Numbered from the stretch's first letter, positions 1 through 6,096 are shown. The stretch is DNA of 7,807 nucleotides from VBDM01 sp035317085 (GCA_035317085.1 DATHHS010000261.1:1-7807), one strand, 5' to 3'. Made by a program: numbers and translations. Notes: a model not told the origin generated them from the sequence alone.

Positions 1-1
1 C

Positions 2-436
2 GGAATCCCCGTGTGCGTTCAGCTGCGCGCCGCCGGACTTCCGCAGCTCGTGACGGTGCTCGAGCGTTTCCCGCGCGTGCGCGTCATTCTCGACCACATG
101 GCGAGACCGGCGATCGACGACGGACCTCCGTACGCCGCCGCGGCAAGCCTGTTTTCGCTCGCACGGTACGGCAATCTCTATCTCAAGTTGAGCACGCACA
201 ATGTGCGCGAGTCGCGCGCCGGCAAGGCCACGCCGGAGAGCTTCTTCAGGCGCGTGGTAGGCGAATTCGGCGCCTCGCGCATCGCCTGGGGCTCGAACTA
301 TCCGGCCTCCGAGGGAGCGCTCGCGGACATTCTCACCGAGGCGCGCTCGGCCCTCGCGGCGCTCCCGAACCGCGATCGCGACTGGATTTTTTTCCGCACG
401 GCGCAATCGCTCTACCCGGCGTTGGCAGACCGATGA
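2..436 (+). CDS. Amidohydrolase-2 family metal-dependent hydrolase, C-terminal part (5' end outside window)
   Basis: The reading frame is open from the left edge (first full codon at base 2), so only the last 144 residues are visible and the start is missing. Seen: a beta-strand/His segment ILDHMARP at visible residues 29-36, whose Asp-His is typical of the (beta/alpha)8-barrel amidohydrolase-2 family (PF04909), and a late motif RIAWGSNYPAS ending near residue 102. The family usually has GSDxP there, with Asp as an active-site metal or base residue; here it is Asn (codon 296-298). The C-terminal helix ending in LYPAL is also family-like. Known members hydrolyse lactones, decarboxylate aromatic acids or cleave C-C bonds, usually as cytoplasmic enzymes in catabolic clusters. 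The substrate cannot be told from this fragment. The N-terminal metal ligands (HxH) lie outside the window. The gene ends 23 bp before a promoter for the next gene, so the two are probably not one operon. Confidence 0.82.
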   Translation, partial: GIPVCVQLRAAGLPQLVTVLERFPRVRVILDHMARPAIDDGPPYAAAASLFSLARYGNLYLKLSTHNVRESRAGKATPESFFRRVVGEFGASRIAWGSNYPASEGALADILTEARSALAALPNRDRDWIFFRTAQSLYPALADR

Positions 437-459
437 GCGAAAAAAATCACGCAAGCCTG

Positions 460-488
460 TTCGCACGGCTCGCAACCAGGCCTATAAT
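460..488 (+). promoter_or_regulatory. Sigma70-type promoter for the small exported protein gene
   Basis: A perfect -10 hexamer TATAAT lies at 483-488. Exactly 17 bp upstream is TTCGCA (460-465), which matches the -35 consensus TTGACA at 4 of 6 positions. Transcription would start near 495, leaving a leader of about 35 nt before the GTG start at 530. The site sits in the 93-bp gap after the amidohydrolase stop. A perfect TATAAT at correct spacing in such GC-rich DNA is unlikely to be incidental, but no experiment supports it. Confidence 0.6.
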
Positions 489-529
489 CCACCAAATCGG
501 GCTTCGACCCTTTTGAATCAGGAGGATAG

Positions 530-805
530 GTGAAAACCTTGCCGGTCTCTGTCTCGCTCGTCTCTGTCTCACTCGTATTTGTCTCGCTTGCCTCACTCGC
601 GTTTGCCGTCGACGGTTTTGCGCAGACCGCGCCCGCCCAGGGCCCGATTCAGGTCGCTCAAACGGTGGGCGGTGCGTCGCAAGGGGCGTCGCTTCCGGCT
701 GCAGCAGGCGGCCCCACATCGACCATCATGGCCGTCATCGCGGTGGGTGCGGCTGCGGCTGTGGCGGTAGCCACGTCCAACTCGACGGTCTCGACCAACC
801 ACTAG
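530..805 (+). CDS. Small exported/membrane Ala-Ser-Thr-rich protein, unknown function
   Basis: The gene encodes 91 residues from a GTG start. AGGAGG at 520-525, 4 nt upstream, fixes this start. Residues 1-26 form a signal peptide or first membrane segment: MKT, then a hydrophobic stretch built of VSVSL-type pentads (6-20), then ASLAFA. Cleavage could fall after A26 or after A31 (GFA/QT). A low-complexity Ala/Gly/Gln linker follows (about 32-62), then a second hydrophobic segment (about 65-81, MAVIAVGAAAAVAVA) and a polar tail NSTVSTNH. There are no Cys residues and no recognisable enzyme motif. The plan of signal peptide, low-complexity linker, Ala/Val-rich segment and Ser/Thr tail resembles small proteins such as GfcA and YjbE of enterobacterial polysaccharide loci. 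That is a likeness of architecture, not demonstrated homology, and no polysaccharide genes are visible here. A dedicated promoter and strong ribosome binding site argue that it is real and well expressed. Confidence 0.72.
   Translation: MKTLPVSVSLVSVSLVFVSLASLAFAVDGFAQTAPAQGPIQVAQTVGGASQGASLPAAAGGPTSTIMAVIAVGAAAAVAVATSNSTVSTNH
545..589 (+). repeat. 15-nt tandem repeat, three copies, inside the signal-peptide coding region
   Basis: Three adjacent 15-nt units lie at 545-559, 560-574 and 575-589. The first two differ at one base (GTCTCTGTCTCGCTC versus GTCTCTGTCTCACTC); the third is more diverged (GTATTTGTCTCGCTT). They encode VSVSL, VSVSL and VFVSL. The unit is five codons, so gain or loss of a copy would keep the frame and change only the length of the hydrophobic core. 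Confidence 0.85.
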
Positions 806-879
806 CGAAAGTCAGACAGCGGCGCGCAAGCCTTGACCGGTCTCGCGCGGACAGGCCCGCTTGCGGGCGTGGCCGTGCG

Positions 880-891
880 TCGCGTACGCGA
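880..891. other. 12-bp perfect palindrome upstream of the molybdenum hydroxylase genes
   Basis: TCGCGTACGCGA reads the same on both strands. It lies in the 198-bp gap between the small exported protein gene and the [2Fe-2S] subunit gene, 112 bp before the latter's start. It could be an operator half or whole site, but palindromes of this length arise by chance in GC-rich DNA. The rest of the gap holds no convincing promoter hexamers, open frame or terminator; there is only a short 5-bp GC hairpin at 855-868 with no T tract. Confidence 0.25.
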
Positions 892-1003
892 TCTCCGAAG
901 TCCCTGCGTTTCCTTCGCAAGGCGCTCGCCCCGCGTACCCACTACACAAAGCCGCCGGCAAGGCAGAAAATAGCCTGGCTGATCTTCCCCGAGGAGTTCT
1001 TCG

Positions 1004-1462
1004 ATGATGACCCTGAACGTCAACGGCCACCGGATGCCGGTGGACGCCGATCCCGACACGCCGCTCTTGTGGGTGCTGCGCGACCAACTCAACATGACCG
1101 GCACCAAGTACGGCTGCGGTATGGCGCTGTGCGGCGCATGCACGGTGCATCTGAACGGCCAGGCCGTCCGATCCTGCTCGACGCCTTTGAGCGCCGCCGC
1201 CAACAAGAAAGTCACCACCATCGAAGGCATCGGCCAGACCAAGGAAGGCAAGGTCTTGCAGGCCGCGTGGGTCGAGAACGACGTGCCGCAGTGCGGTTAC
1301 TGCCAGTCGGGCCAGATCATGAGCGCCGCGGCCCTGCTCGCCAAAGTGAAGCGGCCGACCGACGCTGAAATCGACGAAGCGATGAACGGCAACATATGCC
1401 GTTGCGGCACCTATACCCGTATCCGCGCAGCGATCAAGGTCGCGGCGCGGAGCGTGAAATGA
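1004..1462 (+). CDS. [2Fe-2S]-binding small subunit of molybdenum hydroxylase (isoquinoline 1-oxidoreductase/aldehyde oxidoreductase type)
   Basis: This 152-residue protein has the full length and order of the family. The N-terminal plant-ferredoxin-like domain (about 1-75) carries four cluster ligands, C38, C43, C46 and C58, in the pattern GCGMALCGAC...C. The C-terminal four-helix domain (about 80-150) carries C97, C100, C132 and C134 (CGYCQSGQ and ICRCGTY), which bind the second cluster next to the molybdenum site. It passes electrons from the Mo cofactor in the large subunit to an outside acceptor. GAGGAG at 991-996 lies 7 nt before the ATG at 1004, favouring it over the ATG at 1007. There is no signal peptide. 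The large-subunit gene starts 36 bp downstream with a Tat signal, so this subunit is probably carried to the periplasm as a folded passenger. The subunit-level call is firm; the substrate is unknown. Confidence 0.95.
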   Translation: MMTLNVNGHRMPVDADPDTPLLWVLRDQLNMTGTKYGCGMALCGACTVHLNGQAVRSCSTPLSAAANKKVTTIEGIGQTKEGKVLQAAWVENDVPQCGYCQSGQIMSAAALLAKVKRPTDAEIDEAMNGNICRCGTYTRIRAAIKVAARSVK

Positions 1463-1487
1463 CGCGTCATTGAAACTCGAATGCGTC

Positions 1488-1492
1488 AGGAG
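1488..1492 (+). promoter_or_regulatory. Ribosome binding site that decides the large-subunit start
   Basis: AGGAG at 1488-1492 is followed by 6 nt and then ATG at 1499. An in-frame ATG at 1481 lies upstream of this site and has no ribosome binding site of its own. Start 1499 also puts the twin-arginine motif at residues 10-16, the usual place. Confidence 0.8.
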
Positions 1493-1498
1493 AAACGT

Positions 1499-3691
1499 AT
1501 GAGTACATTCGAAATCATCAACCTCAGTCGCCGCGATTTCCTGAAAGCAGGCGCAGGGCTCACGCTCGGAGTCGCCGTGCCCTCGCTCGCGCAAATGGCC
1601 GGTCCCGGCCAGGGCGGCGGCAGCGCCGTCGCGGCGGGCACGTTCGAACCCAACGCCTTCGTTCGCATCGGCGCGGACAACACGGTCACGGTGATCGTGA
1701 AGCACCTGGAGATGGGTCAGGGCACGCATACCGGACTGCCGACGCTCGTCGCCGAGGAACTCGACGCCGACTGGAGCCAGATCCGTGCCGAAGGCGCGCC
1801 CGCCGATGCGAGCCGCTACAACAATCTCCTGCTCGGCACGATGCAGGGCACGGGCGGCAGCACCGCGATCGCCAATTCGTACGAGCAGATGCGCAAGGCC
1901 GGCGCCGCGGCGCGCGCGATGCTCGTCGCTGCGGCGGCCGAGCGATGGAAGGTCGAGCCGGATTCGATCACGGTCGCGCGCGGCGCGGTGATGCACGCGC
2001 CTTCGAACCGCAAGGCGAGCTTCGGCCAGCTCGCCGTGAGCGCGGCCAAGCTGCCGGTTCCGCAGGAAGTAACGCTCAAGGACCCGAAGGACTTCGCCCT
2101 GATCGGCCGGCGCACACCCCGCACCGACAGCCGCGCCAAGTCGAACGGGACTGCGATCTACACGCAGGACGTGAAGCTCCCCGGGATGCTGACGGCCGTG
2201 GTCGCGCATCCGCCGCGATTCGGCGGAAAACCGAAGTCCTTCGACGCGGCGAAAGCGAAAGCCGTGAAAGGCGTGGTCGATGTGGTGGCGATTCCGCAGG
2301 GCGTGGCGGTGCTCGCGAGTGATTTCTGGTCGGCCAAGAAAGGCCGCGACGCGCTGACGGTCGACTGGGATGAGTCCGGGGCGTTCAAGCTGGGGTCCGC
2401 CGAGATCGCGGCCGAATACAGGAAACTGGCCGCGACGCCGGGCCGGCTGGCGAAACAGGAGGGCGATCCCGCCGCGGCGTTCGCGCGTGCGGCGAAGACA
2501 TTGGAGGCGGCTTACGAATTCCCCTACCTCGCGCACGCGGCCATGGAGCCGATGAACTGTGTCGTGAAGCTCTCCGCGGATGCGTGCGAAATCTGGAACG
2601 GGGAGCAGTTCCAGTCGATCGACCAGGCGGAGGTCGCGACGGTCCTCGGGATGAAGCCCGAACAGGTGAAGATCAATATGCTCTTCGCGGGCGGCAGCTT
2701 CGGCCGCCGCGCCAATCCGCACTCCGACTACGTCGTCGAGGCGGTGCAAATCGCGAAGGCCATCGACGGCCGCGCGCCGGTCAAGCTTGTCTGGGCGCGC
2801 GAAGACGACATGCGCGCAGGCTACTACCGTCCGATGTATCACCACGCGCTGAAAGCCGGGCTAGATGCCCAAGGGAACATCATCGCCTGGCAGCACCGCA
2901 TCGTCGGGCAGTCGATCCTCGCCGGCACCGCGTTCGAAGGCATGATGGTCAAGGACGGCATCGACGCAACTTCGGTCGAGGGCGCGGCAAATCTCCCCTA
3001 CCTCATTCCCAATCTCGGCGTGGAGCTGCATTCGCCGAAGATGGGCGTGCCGGTGCAGTGGTGGCGCTCGGTCGGTTCGACCCACACCGCGTTCTCGACC
3101 GAAACGTTTCTGGACGAGCTCGCCGTGGCGGCCGGGAAAGATCCGTATCAGGTCCGCCTCGCGCTGCTCGCAAAGTCTCCGCGGCACAAGGCGGTGCTCG
3201 AAATGGCGGCGACCGAGGCCGACTGGAACACGCCGCTGGTCTCGGCCAGGCTGGGCGACAAGCGCGGGCGCGGCATCGCCGTGCACGAGTCGTTCAATAC
3301 GGTGGTCGCACAGGTCGCGGAAGTCACGGTGAGGCGCGACGGCTCCTGGCGCGTGGACCGCGTCATGTGCGCAGTCGACTGCGGCGTAGCGGTGAACCCG
3401 GACGTCATCCGGGCGCAGATGGAAGGCGGCATCGTCTACGGCCTGAGCGCTGCGATGTACGGGGCGATCACCCTGAAGGACGGCGTGGTCGAGCAGTCGA
3501 ACTTCCACGACTACATGCCGCTGCGCATGAGCGAAATGCCGCGGGTCGGCGTGTACATCGTGCGTTCGAACGAAAAACCCACCGGCGTCGGCGAACCCGC
3601 CACGCCGGTTATTGCACCCGCAGTGGCAAACGCGCTGTTTGCGGCGACGGGCAAGCCGATTCGCTCGTTGCCTATCCGGATCCAGACCTAG
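1499..3691 (+). CDS. Molybdopterin-binding large subunit of xanthine dehydrogenase-family hydroxylase, Tat-exported
   Basis: Starting at 1499, the protein has 730 residues. Residues 1-31 are a twin-arginine signal: SRRDFLKAG with R11-R12, then a hydrophobic stretch ending PSLA. Cofactor-domain motifs follow in order: EMGQG (71-75), a GTGGS segment, AHAAMEP (345-351), GGSFGRR (398-404), RSVG (523-526) and GVGEPA, whose E699 is the expected catalytic glutamate that activates the Mo-bound water. The GGSFGRR form, with RR after the glycine motif, matches isoquinoline 1-oxidoreductase/aldehyde dehydrogenase-type large subunits rather than classical xanthine dehydrogenase. There is no FAD domain here or next door, so electrons must leave through the [2Fe-2S] subunit to another carrier, possibly a cytochrome c. 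The family hydroxylates N-heterocycles or oxidises aldehydes; the substrate cannot be assigned. The next gene starts 114 bp downstream and has its own likely promoter. No XdhC-like maturation factor gene is visible in the window. Confidence 0.95.
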   Translation: MSTFEIINLSRRDFLKAGAGLTLGVAVPSLAQMAGPGQGGGSAVAAGTFEPNAFVRIGADNTVTVIVKHLEMGQGTHTGLPTLVAEELDADWSQIRAEGAPADASRYNNLLLGTMQGTGGSTAIANSYEQMRKAGAAARAMLVAAAAERWKVEPDSITVARGAVMHAPSNRKASFGQLAVSAAKLPVPQEVTLKDPKDFALIGRRTPRTDSRAKSNGTAIYTQDVKLPGMLTAVVAHPPRFGGKPKSFDAAKAKAVKGVVDVVAIPQGVAVLASDFWSAKKGRDALTVDWDESGAFKLGSAEIAAEYRKLAATPGRLAKQEGDPAAAFARAAKTLEAAYEFPYLAHAAMEPMNCVVKLSADACEIWNGEQFQSIDQAEVATVLGMKPEQVKINMLFAGGSFGRRANPHSDYVVEAVQIAKAIDGRAPVKLVWAREDDMRAGYYRPMYHHALKAGLDAQGNIIAWQHRIVGQSILAGTAFEGMMVKDGIDATSVEGAANLPYLIPNLGVELHSPKMGVPVQWWRSVGSTHTAFSTETFLDELAVAAGKDPYQVRLALLAKSPRHKAVLEMAATEADWNTPLVSARLGDKRGRGIAVHESFNTVVAQVAEVTVRRDGSWRVDRVMCAVDCGVAVNPDVIRAQMEGGIVYGLSAAMYGAITLKDGVVEQSNFHDYMPLRMSEMPRVGVYIVRSNEKPTGVGEPATPVIAPAVANALFAATGKPIRSLPIRIQT

Positions 3692-3768
3692 GCGACACCG
3701 GATGTGGCCGAAGTGCTACGCGCAACACAATTTGAAACACTTTAATCGCTCCGCGCGAAGCGGGACTT

Positions 3769-3777
3769 TGCTAGCAT
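3769..3777 (+). promoter_or_regulatory. Candidate extended -10 promoter for the DUF4124 gene
   Basis: TGC followed by TAGCAT fits the extended -10 pattern TGnTAnnAT (hexamer 3772-3777, 4 of 6 matches to TATAAT). It sits 28 bp before the ATG at 3806. No good -35 lies 16-18 bp upstream, which is common for extended -10 promoters. The site is in the 114-bp gap after the Mo-hydroxylase large subunit and suggests separate transcription of the next gene. Confidence 0.4.
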
Positions 3778-3805
3778 CTGAATCATCGTCCCGGAGCACG
3801 CGATC

Positions 3806-4372
3806 ATGAAGACGCTCATCTCATCCCTGGTTGTGATTCTGCTGGCGGCTGCCGGCGGACCGGCTCAAGCGCAAATCTACAAATGGGTGGACGAGGCAGG
3901 CAAAACGCACTACTCCGACAACGCGCCCACGAACAGGAAGAAGGTCGACACGGTGACCGACAGGATTTCGGTCTATACGACCGACCCGTCGATCGCGCGC
4001 GCGGCGGCGATCGCTGGAGCGAATCCGGCCCTTTCAGACAGGGTGGCCAGGCTGGAGCAGCAACTGTACAACGAGCGACTGGCCCGGCAACAACAGTATG
4101 AGCTTGCGGCCTACACGCAGGCGTCGCAGGCAGACTACGGCGGCAATACTCCGTATGCGGGGCCCGTCGCCCTGGTCCCGGTCCGCCATCGGCGTCCGCA
4201 CTTCGTCCCGATGCCTTTTACGGGCCGGACTGCAGGAAATGTCGTGGGCCCCGGCATCATGCCCGGTACGTTCAACGGGCCGAACGCCATCACGGCAGGA
4301 AACTTCACCGTCCGGACGAGCCTCCCCGCCCAGGGGAGCCGCGGCGGAGCGAGCTTCGCGCCCCGCATGTAG
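3806..4372 (+). CDS. DUF4124 domain-containing secreted protein
   Basis: The protein has 188 residues. Residues 1-22 form a Sec signal peptide (MKT, hydrophobic core SLVVILLAAAG, cleavage site AQA/Q). Residues 23-40 carry the DUF4124 signature IYKWVDEAGKTHYSD, a short beta-rich module common in periplasmic proteins of beta- and gammaproteobacteria and of unknown function. A short charged helix follows (about 76-102, RVARLEQQLYNERLARQQQ) that may form a coiled coil. The C-terminal half (about 110-188) is rich in Gly, Pro, Ala and Asn and is probably disordered; it ends RM. There are no Cys residues after the signal and no catalytic motif. GGAG at 3793-3796 lies 9 nt before the ATG. The gene ends 3 bp from the convergent solute-binding lipoprotein gene. 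The domain call is firm; a role in envelope maintenance is only a guess from location. Confidence 0.85.
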   Translation: MKTLISSLVVILLAAAGGPAQAQIYKWVDEAGKTHYSDNAPTNRKKVDTVTDRISVYTTDPSIARAAAIAGANPALSDRVARLEQQLYNERLARQQQYELAAYTQASQADYGGNTPYAGPVALVPVRHRRPHFVPMPFTGRTAGNVVGPGIMPGTFNGPNAITAGNFTVRTSLPAQGSRGGASFAPRM

Positions 4373-4375
4373 GTA

Positions 4376-5182
4376 TCACGGCGCGACGCTCACGCCGCGC
4401 AGCTTCGCCGTTTCGATCGCCCGCTGCACCGTCCCTGATTTTTTCGACTGCTCGACGAACTCGCTGACGTAGGCGAGCGCCGCGGGGCGTCCTTTCGGCA
4501 GCGCGATCGACATCTCGGCCGCTGAAAAGCGGTCGTCCAGCACGCGCGCGCCGGGAAGATTGTCGGCGAGTCCCAGCAGCATGTAGCGGTTCTGCGCGTA
4601 AACCTGCGCCTTGCCTTCCTTGATCAGGTTGAACGCAGCCGGCTCGTTCTCGGCCTGCATGACCTGTGCCTCCTTGAGCGTGCGTTGCAGGTAGAGCGTG
4701 GTCGCGGCGCCGCGTGCAGCGGCGATGTTCACTCCGGCCTTGTCGGCCTCGGGCACGCTCCTGATCGCCGAGCCCGGCGCGACCAGGTAGGTGAGATCGA
4801 CGACGATGTGCGGCGGCGCGAAATCGAGCACGCTGCGCCGCGCCGGGTCGAAAGCGACGACCGCGATGTCCCATTCGCCCGTCTTCGCGTCCTCGACCAT
4901 CTTCGCGATCGCGGTGTACTCGATGATCTTCACGGGGACGTCCACGCGCGCCGCGAGCGCGCGTCCCATCGTTACCGTCGTTCCAGTCACTTCCCCGCTC
5001 GCCTTGTCGCGCGTGCCGAGCACCGGGTTGCCGGTGAAGACGGCGATGCGCAGCGTCCCGGTCGGGGCAAGCTCGGCTCTCACCCCGGGGGCGGACGCCG
5101 GGGGCGTGCTCGCGCAGCCGGCCATGAGGAACACTGCCAGCGCCCTGGCGGACATGGCGGACAACAATTCGATCGTTTTCAT
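4376..5182 (-). CDS. Lipoprotein with type-3 (amino-acid-type) solute-binding domain
   Basis: The protein has 268 residues. The N-terminus MKTIELLSAMSARALAVFLMAGC ends in a lipobox-like MAGC, so C23 is the likely lipidated residue; Met at -3 is a slightly weak match. A Ser/Pro/Ala-rich linker (24-40) leads to a SBP_bac_3-like domain (about 42-265). GTLRIAVF is the first strand; EYTAIAKMVEDAKTGEWDIAVVAFDPARRSVLDFAPP (88-124) is the typical second-lobe entry with a variant of the usual Arg-containing ligand segment (R115-R116); QNRYMLLGL (197-205) lies in the lobe-return region. Such proteins capture amino acids or other small acids for ABC importers, or act as sensor domains. No permease or ATPase gene is adjacent, so the importer, if any, is elsewhere. 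On the minus strand GGAGAG (plus 5188-5193) lies 5 nt before the ATG, fixing the start. It is divergent from the OmpA-like gene. Confidence 0.87.
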   Translation of the reverse strand: MKTIELLSAMSARALAVFLMAGCASTPPASAPGVRAELAPTGTLRIAVFTGNPVLGTRDKASGEVTGTTVTMGRALAARVDVPVKIIEYTAIAKMVEDAKTGEWDIAVVAFDPARRSVLDFAPPHIVVDLTYLVAPGSAIRSVPEADKAGVNIAAARGAATTLYLQRTLKEAQVMQAENEPAAFNLIKEGKAQVYAQNRYMLLGLADNLPGARVLDDRFSAAEMSIALPKGRPAALAYVSEFVEQSKKSGTVQRAIETAKLRGVSVAP

Positions 5183-5214
5183 GTGAACTCTCCAAGTTTT
5201 CTGTCAGTCCGCTT

Positions 5215-5232
5215 CATGACGTCAGCATGACG
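5215..5232. promoter_or_regulatory. Direct repeat with palindrome in the divergent promoter region
   Basis: CATGACG occurs at 5215-5221 and again at 5226-5232, a spacing of 11 bp, about one helical turn. The perfect palindrome TGACGTCA (5217-5224) overlaps the first copy. The block lies between the divergent lipoprotein genes, just upstream of the proposed -35 of the OmpA-like gene, where a regulator binding one DNA face could act on both. This is an inference from position and symmetry; no known operator is recognised. Confidence 0.3.
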
Positions 5233-5235
5233 ATC

Positions 5236-5265
5236 TGGATAGCCTGCGCCCCGCGGTGTTATATT
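5236..5265 (+). promoter_or_regulatory. Sigma70-type promoter with extended -10 for the OmpA-like lipoprotein gene
   Basis: The -10 hexamer TATATT (5260-5265) matches TATAAT at 5 of 6 positions and is preceded by TGT (5257-5259), an extended -10. TGGATA (5236-5241) gives a 4 of 6 match to TTGACA with an 18-bp spacer. Transcription would begin near 5272, giving a leader of about 38 nt before the ATG at 5310. This also argues against translation starting at the in-frame ATG at 5256, which lies upstream of the predicted transcript start. Confidence 0.55.
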
Positions 5266-5298
5266 GTATCGAGCTAGGGGAGTCATCGCTTTTGAAAC

Positions 5299-5303
5299 AG
5301 GAG
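5299..5303 (+). promoter_or_regulatory. Ribosome binding site that decides the OmpA-like lipoprotein start
   Basis: AGGAG at 5299-5303 touches the ATG at 5304 and is 6 nt from the in-frame ATG at 5310. Only the latter spacing is workable, so translation should begin at 5310. Confidence 0.75.
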
Positions 5304-5309
5304 ATGGAA

Positions 5310-6086
5310 ATGAACGGAAAGAGATTGCACGCCACAATCGCCGTGCTCGCCGCGGCCTTCATGGCGGGCGGCTGCGTCAGCCAAGGCACCTACGACAAGC
5401 TGGAGGCGGACAAGAATCAGGAGGTCGACGCATTGCAGAAGCAGCGCGGCGAGCTCCGGGATCAGGTGCAGGGCCTACAGGCGCAGCGCTCGGCGCTCGA
5501 GCAGCAGAGGACGTCGATGGAGCAGCAGCAGGCGGGCTTGCGCAAGCAGGTCGACGCACTGGAGCAGCAAAAGGCGCAACTGCTGGCTGCCAGCCAGCAG
5601 AACACATCGCAATACGACGCGCTGGTGCGCAACCTCACCGAGGAGGTCAAGAAGGGCGAGCTCCAGGTGCGGCAGTACAAGGACATGCTGACGGTCGACG
5701 TCGCCGAGCAGTTGTTCTTCGATTCCGGGAAGGCGAACCTCAAGGACACGGGCAAGGCGGTCCTGAAAAAGGTCGGCGAGGCGCTGAAAGGTTACGAGGA
5801 CAAGGTCATCCGGATCGTCGGCCACACCGACAACGTGCCGATCAGCAAGTCGGCGCAGAAGATCTTCCCCTCCAACTGGGAGTTGTCGGTCGCGCGCGCG
5901 ACGACCGTGGTGCGCTTCCTGCAGGAAAACGGCATCCCGCCTGAGCGCATGGTCGCCTCGGGCCGCGCCGAATACCAACCCATCGCGGAGAACGACACCC
6001 CGGAAGGGCGGAAGAAAAACCGCCGCATCGAGATCACGCTCATCGACAAGAACCTGGTGCAGGAGGCCGGCCCCGGGAAAAAGTGA
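5310..6086 (+). CDS. OmpA-family peptidoglycan-binding lipoprotein with long coiled-coil spacer
   Basis: From the start at 5310 the protein has 258 residues. The N-terminus MNGKRLHATIAVLAAAFMAGGC is a lipoprotein signal with C22 as the likely lipidated residue; Ala at -3 is a weaker lipobox. Residues 31-115 are a Gln/Lys/Glu-rich coiled coil with Leu or Met at every seventh position from L42 to L91. Residues 127-245 are an OmpA/MotB C-terminal domain: FFDSGKANL (136-144), GHTDN (171-175), SNWELSVARA (188-197) and NRRIEI (237-242). The last three are the regions that bind the diaminopimelate of peptidoglycan. Inferred role: anchored in a membrane by lipid, reaching peptidoglycan through the rod-like spacer, helping hold the envelope together. 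The SNWELS spacing resembles MotB/YiaD-type proteins more than classical Pal. No motA, tol or pal neighbours are present, so it is probably a stand-alone structural lipoprotein. Confidence 0.92.
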   Translation: MNGKRLHATIAVLAAAFMAGGCVSQGTYDKLEADKNQEVDALQKQRGELRDQVQGLQAQRSALEQQRTSMEQQQAGLRKQVDALEQQKAQLLAASQQNTSQYDALVRNLTEEVKKGELQVRQYKDMLTVDVAEQLFFDSGKANLKDTGKAVLKKVGEALKGYEDKVIRIVGHTDNVPISKSAQKIFPSNWELSVARATTVVRFLQENGIPPERMVASGRAEYQPIAENDTPEGRKKNRRIEITLIDKNLVQEAGPGKK

Positions 6087-6096
6087 GGCGGCCGAT

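Noticed and set aside
437..450. A7 run just after the amidohydrolase stop as a terminator tail
   Set aside because: It is an A run on the coding strand with no hairpin before it, so it cannot act as a plus-strand intrinsic terminator.
855..868. Hairpin GCCCG-CTTG-CGGGC as terminator of the small exported protein gene
   Set aside because: The stem is only 5 bp and no T tract follows; too weak to call.
1481..1498. Earlier ATG for the Mo-hydroxylase large subunit
   Set aside because: It lies upstream of the AGGAG that serves the ATG at 1499 and would push the Tat motif inward by six residues.
812..2845. A 677-codon open frame on the minus strand across the Mo-hydroxylase genes
   Set aside because: It is antisense to two genes with complete family motifs. 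Its translation is Arg/His/Ala-rich with no domain, as expected for a shadow frame in GC-rich DNA.
2584..3735. A 383-codon plus-strand frame inside the large-subunit gene
   Set aside because: It overlaps the well-supported subunit in another frame; composition is very Arg-rich and low in hydrophobic residues, typical of a frame shadow.
4305..5195. A 296-codon minus-strand frame overlapping the solute-binding lipoprotein
   Set aside because: It is the out-of-frame copy of the same region. The other frame carries the lipobox, domain motifs and a well-spaced ribosome binding site.
5256..5309. Earlier start codon for the OmpA-like lipoprotein
   Set aside because: It falls within the predicted promoter, has no ribosome binding site, and adds 18 polar residues before a lipoprotein signal.
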